Assembly: GCF_014695375.1 (NCBI RefSeq)
Contig: NZ_JACJOG010000027.1
Location: forward strand, 1 to 64,000
From: Coleofasciculus sp. FACHB-T130
Lineage (GTDB): Bacteria > Cyanobacteriota > Cyanobacteriia > Cyanobacteriales > FACHB-T130
DNA length: 64,000 nucleotides
Direction of reading: 5' to 3'
Shown: positions 43,268-52,857 of the stretch, piece after piece
Layout: each line of letters opens with the position of its first letter
How positions within the stretch are numbered: the stretch's first letter is position 1
The notes under the pieces: model-generated
Database searches by the model: none
Seen by the model: the letters and a program-made list of their open reading frames with translations, nothing else
What the model was told of the DNA's origin: nothing
Translations under genes and position numbers: made by a program

Positions 43268-43670
43268 CTTGGCATCGAAAGCTGAATGAGGCTAAAGATA
43301 AAGACGGCTGGAAAGTTGGCAGCGGCTCGGTCGATTTTTCTGAGAAATTTAGCCTCCCTAATCTTTGAAATTCTCCCTTGGGCAATGTCTTCTGAGCCAC
43401 TGCTAAAAGTCAGGGAATTTTAATAATTAGAGAACCGCTCAGCGTGTACCCTAGATCCTCTCCCACAATGAAATTAGTAGGCTATGATAGGACGAAACCT
43501 AAAAGTTCAGTCCTATTAATGGTCGGATTTGGGACTCGTGCAGCCACATTTGTGGGCTGGGTTGATGAAAATTCACCATTGGTAAATAAGTCTTGACCTG
43601 GCATTAGGGGTCACATCTAGCCATCTAGGGGTTCTGAACTTTAGTTCCTCGTTCAGCTTTATCGATCCAC
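43268..43670. other. Intergenic region upstream of RRM gene
   Basis: About 400 bases with no gene. It probably holds the promoter and a long leader of the RNA-binding protein gene, as cyanobacterial rbp genes often have. One copy of the TAAGTCTTGACC motif is at 43587. No clear hairpin with a T run is present. Confidence 0.5.
43587..43604 (+). promoter_or_regulatory. TAAGTCTTGACCTG-CAT motif, copy 2
   Basis: Shares 17 of 18 bases with 38311-38328 and lies 67 bases upstream of the RRM gene start. It contains a -35-like TTGACC. Confidence 0.35.
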
Positions 43671-43949
43671 ATGACCATTTACGTTGGAAACCTGTCTTAC
43701 CAAGCGACCGAAGAAGATTTGACAGCAGTCTTTGCAGAGTACGGCGCGGTGAAGCGAGTTGTCTTACCGACAGACCGCGAAACGGGACGTATGCGCGGAT
43801 TTGCTTTTGTTGAAATGACAGATGATGCCCAAGAAGACGCAGCCATCACCGAATTAGATGGGGCTGAATGGATGGGCCGTCAGCTTAGAGTGAATAAAGC
43901 ACGACCCAAGGAGGACGATCGCGGCGGCGCGAGGCGAAGCAGATTTTAA
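43671..43949 (+). CDS. RRM-type RNA-binding protein
   Basis: 92 residues. A single RNA recognition motif with RNP2 IYVGNL (3-8) and RNP1 RGFAFVEM (about 43-50) is followed by a short basic tail (GGARRSRF). It belongs to the cyanobacterial Rbp family, of the type without a long glycine tail. These proteins respond to cold and bind mRNAs. A terminator-like hairpin follows. Confidence 0.9.
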   Translation: MTIYVGNLSYQATEEDLTAVFAEYGAVKRVVLPTDRETGRMRGFAFVEMTDDAQEDAAITELDGAEWMGRQLRVNKARPKEDDRGGARRSRF

Positions 43950-43967
43950 GGAAAGATAGGGCGAAAT

Positions 43968-44020
43968 CAGCACGGTTGTTTGAAAAACACTCCTAAAAAA
44001 GGACAACTGTGCTGGTTTTG
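43968..44020 (+). terminator. Terminator after RRM gene
   Basis: CAGCACGGTTGT pairs with ACAACTGTGCTG at 11 of 12 positions across a 23-base loop, followed by GTTTTGT. Confidence 0.7.
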
Positions 44021-44230
44021 TCGCGCATTGCCACCGGTTCTCAACACCGAGCAGAATTGATGCTGATGGCTTACACAAGAGACGAGTCGTGGCGGTGGAG
44101 AATCCGGCGGCTCGTTAAGTTCCTAAGTTAAGTCTCTAAGCTGGTAGAGCGAAACAGAAAGCTTCGCGATCGCAGATTGCTCTGTTAAATATTTCTACAC
44201 CGCGATCGCAGAACTTTAGTCTTTAGTCTT

Positions 44231-45313
44231 TTAATCTCCAAGGCAAATCCCCAAACCTCTGGCAGTCTTGACCAAAGTATCGTCGGGATCGACGGCTCTG
44301 TATTGTCCAATCGCTTCAGCAATTGGCACGCTGACAATCTCGCGGTTTTGCCAGGTAACAACGCGATCGTACTTTTCCTCAGCAATCAGATCGACCGCCG
44401 CCACCCCAAAGGCAGTTGCCAGTAACCGATCCAGAGGCGAAGGCAGTCCCCCTCGCTGAACGTGACCTAAAACAGTCACGCGGGTTTCTGCACCACTAGC
44501 AATCGAAATTTCCTCTGCCAAATACTGTCCGATTCCGCCTAATCGACATTCCCCGAATCGATCCATACTCTTAACTGGATTGCCTTCAGCCGTGCAAACC
44601 GCCTCTGAGACAATGACAATCGAGAAATTCTTTCCCATCGCTTGACGATTCCGAATTTTGCGACAGACATTTTCAATGGTGTAAGGAATTTCCGGGATCA
44701 AGATCACATTAGCTCCACCGGCGATCCCCGCATTCAGGGCAATATGACCGGCATCGCGCCCCATCACTTCCAGGATCATGACTCGATTGTGGCTAGCCGC
44801 AGTAAAGTGCAATCGGTCGAGGGCTTCGGTGGCGATGTTGACGGCGGTATCAAATCCGATAGAACGCTCAGTGCTACCAACATCGTTATCAATGGTTTTG
44901 GGAATCCCGACTAAGTTGATCCCGCCTTGTTGCGCGAGTTTTCGGAGAATCGCTAAACTGCCGTCCCCGCCAACTCCAATTAAAGCTGACAAGCCTAGTT
45001 GATGGTAGCCCGCAATAATGTCTTCTGAGCGATCGCGCAAACTTCCATCCGCCATTGGAAACGCAAAGGGATTTCCTTTGTTCGTCGTTCCCAGCACTGT
45101 ACCGCCCATCGTGAGCAAGTGGTCTACCTTATCAAACTCCAGCTTGATTGCTTCTGGCGGACTGCTCATTAAGCCCAGCGTAGACCGGCAAATCCCCCAC
45201 ACTTCCCAGCCGTACTTACCATTTGCACAGCGGACAACTGCCCGAATCACAGCATTTAGCCCCGCACAGTCACCCCCACTGGTCAGGATTCCGATCCGTT
45301 TGTATTCTCCCAT
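44231..45313 (-). CDS. pfkA: 6-phosphofructokinase
   Basis: 360 residues. The phosphate-binding GGDCAGLN near the start, GGDGS (ATP loop), PKTIDND catalytic loop and MGRDAGHIA are all present, and so is the substrate loop near MDRFGECR. The GGDGS glycine favours ATP, while the Lys in PKTIDND is typical of the PPi-type subgroup, so nucleotide preference is uncertain. The enzyme commits fructose 6-phosphate to glycolysis. It is divergent from fbp, so two opposing steps have adjacent promoters. Confidence 0.92.
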   Translation of the reverse strand: MGEYKRIGILTSGGDCAGLNAVIRAVVRCANGKYGWEVWGICRSTLGLMSSPPEAIKLEFDKVDHLLTMGGTVLGTTNKGNPFAFPMADGSLRDRSEDIIAGYHQLGLSALIGVGGDGSLAILRKLAQQGGINLVGIPKTIDNDVGSTERSIGFDTAVNIATEALDRLHFTAASHNRVMILEVMGRDAGHIALNAGIAGGANVILIPEIPYTIENVCRKIRNRQAMGKNFSIVIVSEAVCTAEGNPVKSMDRFGECRLGGIGQYLAEEISIASGAETRVTVLGHVQRGGLPSPLDRLLATAFGVAAVDLIAEEKYDRVVTWQNREIVSVPIAEAIGQYRAVDPDDTLVKTARGLGICLGD

Positions 45314-45546
45314 CTTGTTTTTTTGGATTGCGAGCGGTAATTATCTAATTTCAGCCTTGTTGCCTTTTAGACAATAAAGCGCGTCTAAAGATTTTATTTC
45401 TTTAGTTGATATAAAGTTAAACACCATCCTGAGAAATGGCTCCCTAAGATAGAAGGTAGAGCGACCAGGTCTTGATATGTTGGGGCAGTAGCTCAATGAG
45501 AGCTGCCCTGTTAACAAAGCATTTATTGAAAGGGAGGACGAAAACT

Positions 45547-46626
45547 ATGTCCAACGTGGAACAGCCTTTCGTCGTTCAGGAACAAGCCCTAGATCGCGAC
45601 TGCACAACGCTATCTCGTCACGTTTTGCAGCAACTCCACAGCTTTTCGGCAGATGCCCAGGACTTGAGCGCGATTATGAATCGCATTGCCCTCGCGGCAA
45701 AGTTGATTGCGCGACGACTCAGCAGGGCAGGATTACTCGAAGGCGTGCTGGGATTTACGGGTGATGTGAATGTGCAAGGGGAATCCGTCAAAAAGATGGA
45801 TGTCTATGCCAATGACGTATTTATCTCGGTATTTAAGCAAAGCGGTTTAGTCTGCCGTTTGGCATCCGAGGAAATGGAGAAGCCTTACTATATTCCCGAA
45901 AATTGCCCCATCGGGCGCTATACCCTGCTCTATGACCCGATTGATGGCTCCTCGAATGTAGATATCAATATCAACGTGGGTTCCATCTTCGCAATTCGCC
46001 AACAAGAAGGAACGGATGAAAATCAAACCGGCGGTGATTTATTGCAAAACGGGCGCAAACAAATCGCCGCAGGTTATGTGCTATACGGGCCTAGCACGAT
46101 GCTGGTTTATTCGATTGGTACTGGGGTTCATGCTTTCACCCTCGATCCCAGCTTAGGCGAGTTTATCCTTTCAAGTGAAAACATTCAGATTCCCAATCAC
46201 GGCTCTATTTATAGTGTCAATGAGGGAAATTTCTGGCAGTGGGAAGAACCCTTGCGAGACTATATCCGCTATGTTCATCGACAGGAAGGCTATACGGCTC
46301 GATACGGAGGGGCGCTGGTGGGCGATATTCACCGGATTCTCTTCCAAGGAGGTGTTTTCCTTTACCCCGGTACTGTGAAAAAACCAGAAGGAAAATTGCG
46401 GTTGCTGTATGAATCGGCTCCCTTAGCCTTTTTAATAGAGCAAGCCGGGGGTCGAGCAAGTACGGGTACGCAAGAGATTTTGGACGTAGTGCCAAATGCC
46501 CTTCATGCGCGATCGCCATTGCTGATCGGTAGCAAAGAAGATGTCACCTTGGTGGAATCTTTTATTCAGAAACGGGCATGGGATGAGGATAAAAACGCGA
46601 TCGCGCGATCGCGCGTGCCTCAATAA
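45547..46626 (+). CDS. fbp: Fructose-1,6-bisphosphatase, class I
   Basis: 359 residues from the ATG at 45547, preceded by AGGGAGGA at a good distance; a longer frame has no site. Metal-binding motifs EEMEKPYY and DPIDGSSN are intact, and so is the substrate region [11 protein letters not shown]. The enzyme hydrolyses fructose 1,6-bisphosphate in gluconeogenesis and the Calvin cycle. It is the first gene of a four-gene run with tal, zwf and opcA, the standard cyanobacterial operon. Confidence 0.93.
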   Translation: MSNVEQPFVVQEQALDRDCTTLSRHVLQQLHSFSADAQDLSAIMNRIALAAKLIARRLSRAGLLEGVLGFTGDVNVQGESVKKMDVYANDVFISVFKQSGLVCRLASEEMEKPYYIPENCPIGRYTLLYDPIDGSSNVDININVGSIFAIRQQEGTDENQTGGDLLQNGRKQIAAGYVLYGPSTMLVYSIGTGVHAFTLDPSLGEFILSSENIQIPNHGSIYSVNEGNFWQWEEPLRDYIRYVHRQEGYTARYGGALVGDIHRILFQGGVFLYPGTVKKPEGKLRLLYESAPLAFLIEQAGGRASTGTQEILDVVPNALHARSPLLIGSKEDVTLVESFIQKRAWDEDKNAIARSRVPQ

Positions 46627-46726
46627 GGTTTTGCTTTCTTGAAAAATTCCCGCATTGACCTTTCAAGCTGCTCAACGGGAACATTCTCGATCTAGCGTTA
46701 CAAAGACAATTGTTAGGAGCCAAAAA

Positions 46727-47881
46727 ATGACAGATATGCCAAACAATCATCTATTAGAGATCAAACAATACGGTCAGAGTATCTGGATGGATAACTTGAC
46801 CCGTGATTTGATTCAAAGCGGCGAACTCAAAGATATGGTTGAGAATAAAGGGATCTGCGGGATCACCTCTAATCCAGCCATCTTTGAAAAAGCGATCGCT
46901 GGAAATGCGATCTACGACGCCGATATTGAAGCCGGGATCAAAGCTGGATTGCCCGTTGAAAAGATTTACGAATCCTTGGTGTTTGAGGATATCCGCAATG
47001 CCTGCGACATCCTCCGCCCTGTCTACGACTCCTCTGAAGGTTTGGATGGGTACGTCAGCATTGAAGTCCCGCCAAACATCGCCCACAACACCCAAGGCAC
47101 GATTGAGGAAGCTCGGCGTTATTACCAAGAAATCGGTAAAGATAACGTCATGATCAAGATTCCCGGCACCACGGCAGGTTTGCCAGCCGTCGAGCAAGTT
47201 ATCTCAGAGGGGATCAACGTCAACGTGACGCTGCTATTCTCCGTTGAGAGCTATGTTGAGACCGCTTGGGCTTACATTCGCGGCTTAGAAAAGCGGGCAG
47301 CGGAAGGCAAAGACATCAGCAAAATCTCCTCGGTAGCGAGTTTCTTCCTCAGCCGCATCGATATTAATATTGATGCTCGCATTGATGCCAAGCTGAAAGC
47401 AGGCGTTGATAGAATCGAGAAAAAGGCAGAACTGATGGCAATTAAGGGCAAAATCGCGATCGCTAACGCCAAAATTGCCTACCAGAAGTACAAAGAGATC
47501 GTTAAGAGCGATCGCTGGAAAGCCCTATCAGCAAAAGGTGCAAATGTCCAGCGGTTGTTGTGGGCAAGTACCAGCACCAAAGACCCCAGCTACAGCGATG
47601 TCATGTATGTGGATGAGCTGGTTGGTCCAGACACAGTAAACACCTTGCCACCGAATACCATCGAAGCCTGCGCCGACCACTGCGACGTTGCTTCTCGCAT
47701 TGAAACTGGGGTGGAAGAAGCCTATCAGCTGATTGAAAGTCTCAAAGACCCCGACATCGACATCAATCTAGACGAAGTGATGGACGAATTGCTAGTCGAA
47801 GGAATTGAGAAATTTGTGAAGCCCTTTGAATCTCTAACCGCATCCTTGGAAGAGAAAATCAAACATCTGCAACCCGTGTAA
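46727..47881 (+). CDS. tal: Transaldolase
   Basis: 384 residues from the ATG at 46727, with AGGAG ten bases upstream. It starts at NNHLLEIKQYGQSIWMDNL. The Schiff-base lysine is in MIKIPGTTAG (about 143), and GICGITSNPAIFEKAI and LLFSVESY fit the family. It transfers a dihydroxyacetone unit in the non-oxidative pentose phosphate pathway. It lies between fbp and zwf, likely cotranscribed. Confidence 0.92.
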   Translation: MTDMPNNHLLEIKQYGQSIWMDNLTRDLIQSGELKDMVENKGICGITSNPAIFEKAIAGNAIYDADIEAGIKAGLPVEKIYESLVFEDIRNACDILRPVYDSSEGLDGYVSIEVPPNIAHNTQGTIEEARRYYQEIGKDNVMIKIPGTTAGLPAVEQVISEGINVNVTLLFSVESYVETAWAYIRGLEKRAAEGKDISKISSVASFFLSRIDINIDARIDAKLKAGVDRIEKKAELMAIKGKIAIANAKIAYQKYKEIVKSDRWKALSAKGANVQRLLWASTSTKDPSYSDVMYVDELVGPDTVNTLPPNTIEACADHCDVASRIETGVEEAYQLIESLKDPDIDINLDEVMDELLVEGIEKFVKPFESLTASLEEKIKHLQPV

Positions 47882-47935
47882 GAAAGTTTTGAGTTTTGAG
47901 TGCTGAGTTTTAAGTTAAGAAAGGGGTCTGATAAT

Positions 47936-48020
47936 TCAAAGTTATCAATTCAGCTAGGAATTTAAAACTCAAAGCTCAAAACTCAAAATTCAAAATTCAA
48001 GATTCAAAATTCAAAACTAT
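47936..48020. repeat. Short AAAACTCAAAATTC-type tandem repeat
   Basis: A run of near-identical 7-8 base units (TCAAAAC/TCAAAAT) between tal and zwf. Such tracts recur upstream of operon genes here and vary between copies. No coding role. Confidence 0.6.
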
Positions 48021-48026
48021 CCTTCT

Positions 48027-49556
48027 ATGGTCACACTGCTAGAAAATCCTTTACGTGTTGGGTTGCGGCAGGAACGGATACCAGAGCCGCAGATATTGGT
48101 AATCTTCGGGGCATCCGGAGACTTGACGCAACGGAAGCTCGTGCCAGCTCTCTATCAGATGAAGCTGCAACGACGCCTGCCAGCGGAAATGACCATTGTC
48201 GGCGTGGCGCGTCGGGAGTGGAGCCACGACTACTTCCGGGAGCAGATGCGCGAGGGGATCGAAGAATTTAGCGATGGGATTGGCTCAGAAGAACTCTGGC
48301 ACGACTTCGCCCAAGGTCTATACTACTGCCCTGGTGATATTGACAAGCCCGAAAGTTACCAGAAACTGAAAGCCTTCTTAGCAGAATTGGATGGTCAGCG
48401 CGGAACGCGAGGAAACCGCGTATTTTACCTCTCCGTTTCTCCAAATTTCTTCCCAGAAGCGCTTCGCCAATTGGGTACGGCGGGCATGCTCGATGACCCC
48501 CTGAAAACCCGTCTGGTGATTGAAAAACCTTTTGGACGGGATCTCAACTCCGCCCAAGCCCTAAACCGCGTAGTGCAGCAGGTTTGCCAAGAAAAACAGG
48601 TTTACCGCATCGACCACTATCTGGGTAAAGAAACGGTTCAGAATCTCCTGGTTTTCCGTTTCGCTAACGCAATTTTTGAGCCGATTTGGAACCGACAGTT
48701 TGTCGATCACGTTCAAATTACGGTGGCAGAAACTGTAGGCGTCGAAGACCGTGCCGGGTACTACGAAAGCTCCGGAGCCTTGCGGGATATGATGCAGAAC
48801 CACCTGATGCAGACTTTCTGCCTCACGGCAATGGAACCGCCCAATTCCCTAGATGCCGATAGTATCCGCACCGAAAAAATGAAGGTTCTGCAAGCAACTC
48901 ACCTGGCAGACGTGCATAACCTGGAATTATCAGCGGTTAGGGGTCAATACTCTGCTGGATGGATGAAGGGTAAGCCGGTGCCTGGATATCGAGAAGAACC
49001 GGGGGTCAATCCCAACTCCACGACGCCAACTTATGTAGCAATGAAGCTGCTAATTGATAACTGGCGCTGGCAAGGAGTTCCTTTCTATATGCGAACCGGC
49101 AAGCGTCTACCCAAGAAGGTCAGCGAGATTTCCATCCACTTCCGCGAAGTTCCTTTCTTAATCTTTCAATCTGCCGCCCAGCAAGCAAGTCCGAATGTGC
49201 TGACGATGCGGATTCAGCCGAATGAAGGAATTTCTCTGCGTTTTGAAGCCAAAATGCCGGGAACAGAACTGCGGACGCGCTCGGTAGATATGGACTTTAG
49301 CTATGGTTCCTCGTTTGGGATGGCAACGTCCGATGCTTATGACCGGCTGTTAATCGACTGTATGTTAGGCGACCAAACTTTGTTCACGAGAGCTGATGAA
49401 GTGGAAGAAGCGTGGCGTGTCGTAACACCGGCATTAAACGCTTGGGAAGCAAGCACTGACCCAGCATCGGTTCCCCAGTATGAAGCGGGAACCTGGGAGC
49501 CAGAGGAAGCAGAATTCTTGATTAATCAAGATGGACGCCGCTGGCGCAGATTGTAG
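48027..49556 (+). CDS. zwf: Glucose-6-phosphate dehydrogenase
   Basis: 509 residues. Nucleotide-binding [11 protein letters not shown] near the start, substrate-site RIDHYLGKE and the conserved [11 protein letters not shown]-type segment are present. It makes NADPH by oxidising glucose 6-phosphate and is redox controlled by OpcA in cyanobacteria. Its length is standard. It is third in the fbp-tal-zwf-opcA run. Confidence 0.94.
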   Translation: MVTLLENPLRVGLRQERIPEPQILVIFGASGDLTQRKLVPALYQMKLQRRLPAEMTIVGVARREWSHDYFREQMREGIEEFSDGIGSEELWHDFAQGLYYCPGDIDKPESYQKLKAFLAELDGQRGTRGNRVFYLSVSPNFFPEALRQLGTAGMLDDPLKTRLVIEKPFGRDLNSAQALNRVVQQVCQEKQVYRIDHYLGKETVQNLLVFRFANAIFEPIWNRQFVDHVQITVAETVGVEDRAGYYESSGALRDMMQNHLMQTFCLTAMEPPNSLDADSIRTEKMKVLQATHLADVHNLELSAVRGQYSAGWMKGKPVPGYREEPGVNPNSTTPTYVAMKLLIDNWRWQGVPFYMRTGKRLPKKVSEISIHFREVPFLIFQSAAQQASPNVLTMRIQPNEGISLRFEAKMPGTELRTRSVDMDFSYGSSFGMATSDAYDRLLIDCMLGDQTLFTRADEVEEAWRVVTPALNAWEASTDPASVPQYEAGTWEPEEAEFLINQDGRRWRRL

Positions 49557-49662
49557 TTGGTTTATGGGTAATCGGTAATGGGTAATCAGAGTTGTAAGTA
49601 TTGAGTTTGAAGTTAGAAGAAACTCTTCCATTCAAAACTCAGACGCAATAAATCGCGTCTCT

Positions 49663-49732
49663 ACAACTTAAAACTTTTTACCAATTACCTTTTTACCAAT
49701 TACCAATTACCTTTTTACCAATTACCTTTTCT
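49663..49732. repeat. CCAATTACC-type tandem repeat
   Basis: Repeats of ACCAATTACCTTTTT between zwf and opcA, in a tract that also includes GGTAATC-type complement copies at about 49567. Intergenic, non-coding. Confidence 0.55.
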
Positions 49733-49745
49733 TCAATCACTGAAT

Positions 49746-51122
49746 ATGGCAACACAATCTCTTCCGATTGTTTCAATACAACCGCCCAAAGATGTCTCAA
49801 TGACAGAAATTGAGGCAGAACTGCATCAAATTTGGCAAAGCTACAATAGCGACAATGATAATGGCGAGTCTCCGATGGCTACGCGGGCAACCACATTTAC
49901 TTTTGTGGTTTACGAACCGGAGGAAACTCAGCAGCTGTTGGCAGCTTTAGGATTTTACAAAGGCCCGATCGATGGAATTGATGGCCCGCTGACAGAGGCG
50001 GCGATCAAGACGGCTCAGAAAGCTTATGGACTGCCAGTAACGGGCAAGACGGATGCCGGAATCCTCGACCGACTGCGAGTAGAGCAAGCAAAGAAGCGCT
50101 CCGATGGGAATACAAAAGAGGCAGATGCCAGTAATGGTCAGCAGTCTTCCTCAGATAGCTTTAGAATTGCGGATGCGATCGCTGCCGCGAACCCCTGTCG
50201 CATCATTGCCCTGTGTCCCGTCTCTGGGGAAGATGAAGGCGTGACTGCCCAAGTCTCAGCCTATTGCCCCATCCAAAAGCAAAGTCATAATACCCTGATC
50301 TGCTGCGAATACATTACTCTGCAAGGCACCGCCGAAGCTTTGGAACGTATCGGTGGGATTGTGAGTGGGTTGCTAATCGGCGGTCTGCCTAAGTTTCTCT
50401 GGTGGAAGGGTACGCCCGATCCCAATGATGCTCTGTTTAAGCGGCTGGCAGCAGTCTGCAATTCTGTGATCGTTGACTCCTGTGTTTTCAACGAACCACA
50501 GGATGATTTACTGCGGGTACAAACCCTTCTGGAACAAGGCATTCCGGTTGCCGACCTCAATTGGCGTCGGCTGGCTCCGTGGCAAGAATTAACCGCCGAA
50601 GCTTTTGATCCACCAGAGCGCCGCGAGGCTCTTAAGGAAGTGGATAAGGTGACGATTAATTATGAAAAGGGCAATCCTGACCAAGCATTGATGTTTATTG
50701 GTTGGCTGGCGAGCCGGTTGCAGTGGCACCCCGTTTCATATACCAAAGAAGGCGGTGATTATGACATCAAGCGGATTGAATTTGTTGCTCCCGATCAGCG
50801 GACAATAGAAGCGGAGTTGGCAGGGATTCCTACTGCTGACTGGGGCGATATACCGGGTGACTTGATTGCGCTACGTCTGAGTTCGACGAACCTGGATGCA
50901 GACTGTTGTACGGTTTTGTGTTCCGAAACGACGGGTTGTATGCGGATGGAGGCAGGTGGTGGTGCCCAAGCTTGCCGGATTCAACAGGTAACGCCGATGT
51001 CTGACCAAAAAGCTGAGTTCTTGTTAAGTCAGCAGTTGCGGCGTTGGAGCCGGGATATGCTTTACGTAGAAAGTATGGCGATCACGGCGGCAATTCTCAA
51101 ATTAGCGAGCGCGAATGGTTAA
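49746..51122 (+). CDS. opcA: OpcA, glucose-6-phosphate dehydrogenase assembly protein
   Basis: 458 residues. A peptidoglycan-binding-like helical module lies near residues 52-110 (LLAALGFYKGPIDGIDGPLTEAA), and the OpcA body follows, with WRRLAPWQELTAEAF and VTINYEKGNPDQALMFIGWL. OpcA activates and assembles the dehydrogenase. It is the last gene of the operon, 190 bases after zwf. Confidence 0.93.
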   Translation: MATQSLPIVSIQPPKDVSMTEIEAELHQIWQSYNSDNDNGESPMATRATTFTFVVYEPEETQQLLAALGFYKGPIDGIDGPLTEAAIKTAQKAYGLPVTGKTDAGILDRLRVEQAKKRSDGNTKEADASNGQQSSSDSFRIADAIAAANPCRIIALCPVSGEDEGVTAQVSAYCPIQKQSHNTLICCEYITLQGTAEALERIGGIVSGLLIGGLPKFLWWKGTPDPNDALFKRLAAVCNSVIVDSCVFNEPQDDLLRVQTLLEQGIPVADLNWRRLAPWQELTAEAFDPPERREALKEVDKVTINYEKGNPDQALMFIGWLASRLQWHPVSYTKEGGDYDIKRIEFVAPDQRTIEAELAGIPTADWGDIPGDLIALRLSSTNLDADCCTVLCSETTGCMRMEAGGGAQACRIQQVTPMSDQKAEFLLSQQLRRWSRDMLYVESMAITAAILKLASANG

Positions 51123-51198
51123 TCGCGAATTGTTCATTGTTCATAGCAACTGTTCATCGCAACATAGATGAACGATGAACAACAAGCAATGAGTAAAT

Positions 51199-52644
51199 AT
51201 GGCTTTAGCGATCGCCGGAGAACGCAGCGGGGTGGGCAAAACGACAGTTACGCTCGCCCTGCTGTCGTCTTTATGTCGTCGGAGTTACCAGATTCAATCT
51301 TTTAAAGTAGGGCCAGATTACATCGACCCGATGTTTCACACGTACGTGACTGGTCGTGCTTGCCGGAATTTAGACCCGGTACTGACCTCTGAAACTTACG
51401 TGCAGCAGTCTTTTCTTGCTCATCGTTACGGAAGCGACTATGCCCTCGTGGAAGGGGTCATGGGGCTATTTGACGGAGTCAAGAGAATTCAGAATGAAAA
51501 GTTAAATCTTGAGCGAGAAACGGAAAATTTTGCACTCAGCACTGACTTTGGAAGTACGGCTCATATTGCGCGGCTTTTGGATTTACCCGTGCTGTTGGTG
51601 TTAGATTGCAGCCGGTTATCTGGTTCGGTGGCAGCGATCGCTCATGGCTATCGTTCTTTTGACTTTAGAATCAAGATTGCTGGAGTAGTGTTAAATCGGG
51701 TGGGAAGCGATCGCCACCTGCAACTTCTCAAAGAAGCTCTAGAACCTTTGCAGTTGCCCATTCTAGGAATTTTGCGGCGGCAAGAGAATATCAGCATTCC
51801 CGACCGGCATCTGGGCTTGGTGCCCACCGCAGAGCTGTCTCAGATGGACGCTTTAATCGATCGGCTTGCCGATTTGGGAGACAGTTGCTTTGAGTGGGAA
51901 CACCTCTTGCCGCTTCTCAAGGTAGAACAAAGGCAACAAATAGAATTAATTCATCCTTCATCCCAGCCTTCACGGGATATCCTCGATCCCTTAAGAATTG
52001 CTGTTGCCCGCGATCGCGCTTTTAGCTTCTATTACCAAGACAATCTAGATATACTTGCATCCCTGGGAGCAGAATTGGTGTTTTGGAGTCCGCTGACGGA
52101 CAAAAGCTTACCAGAAGGCATCCAAGGATTATATTTTGGGGGTGGTTTCCCGGAAGTTTTTGCCCAAAACTTGGCTGAAAATACCGCGACTCGTGATGCA
52201 GTGCGGAAGGCTATTTTGGCGGGAATGCCCACTTATGCCGAGTGTGGCGGTTTAATGTATTTGTCTGAAAAAATTGTAGATTTTGAGGAAAATTCTTACC
52301 CAATGGTAGGAGTTTTACCAACCATAGCCGCCATGAGTTCGCGCCTGAGTTTAGGGTATCGGCAAGCGATCGCGCTGCAAGAAAGTCCCCTCCTCCCGGC
52401 TGGGGGAAGCGTTTGGGGGCATGAGTTTCACCGTTCTCACTTAACTGAGGAACCGGAAGCGCCGCTATTTCAAATTCGGGGGTACGATCCCAAGAGTCCT
52501 GTTACCAGTGAGGGATGGGCAGTGCATCACGTTCATGCTTCCTACGTCCATCTTCATTTTGGCGGCTGTCCGGAGATTCCGGCTCGATTTCTAAAGCATT
52601 GTCTTCGTTTTTCCCTAGCGGGGAAGGAGTCAAGCGAAACGTAA
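51199..52644 (+). CDS. cobB: Cobyrinate a,c-diamide synthase
   Basis: 481 residues. N-terminal Walker A GERSGVGKTT and VGPDYIDPMFH are followed by a glutaminase-like C-terminal domain with YAECGGLMYL (Cys) and a late His-rich HVHASYVHLHF. It amidates cobyrinate in cobalamin synthesis; CbiA is the alternative name. This supplies the cofactor needed by nrdJ, although it is 8 kb away and in a different transcript. Confidence 0.88.
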   Translation: MALAIAGERSGVGKTTVTLALLSSLCRRSYQIQSFKVGPDYIDPMFHTYVTGRACRNLDPVLTSETYVQQSFLAHRYGSDYALVEGVMGLFDGVKRIQNEKLNLERETENFALSTDFGSTAHIARLLDLPVLLVLDCSRLSGSVAAIAHGYRSFDFRIKIAGVVLNRVGSDRHLQLLKEALEPLQLPILGILRRQENISIPDRHLGLVPTAELSQMDALIDRLADLGDSCFEWEHLLPLLKVEQRQQIELIHPSSQPSRDILDPLRIAVARDRAFSFYYQDNLDILASLGAELVFWSPLTDKSLPEGIQGLYFGGGFPEVFAQNLAENTATRDAVRKAILAGMPTYAECGGLMYLSEKIVDFEENSYPMVGVLPTIAAMSSRLSLGYRQAIALQESPLLPAGGSVWGHEFHRSHLTEEPEAPLFQIRGYDPKSPVTSEGWAVHHVHASYVHLHFGGCPEIPARFLKHCLRFSLAGKESSET

Positions 52645-52857
52645 ATTGACGGATGGAACCGACAGGTTGGCGCTAGGCTGACGCCTCACTTCGCTGTTTT
52701 CATGCCCAAAGGGCTGTACGCGATCGCGACTTGTGTCTGCAATGCTTGAGCGTGTAGTAGCCTGCGATCGCAACTGTCACTCTTGTTTGTTTCTTCTGCG
52801 TTCAGCTGATGTAAGCTTTAGCTAACTTACGCTAGCCCCTTTCGGCGGACGATTGCT

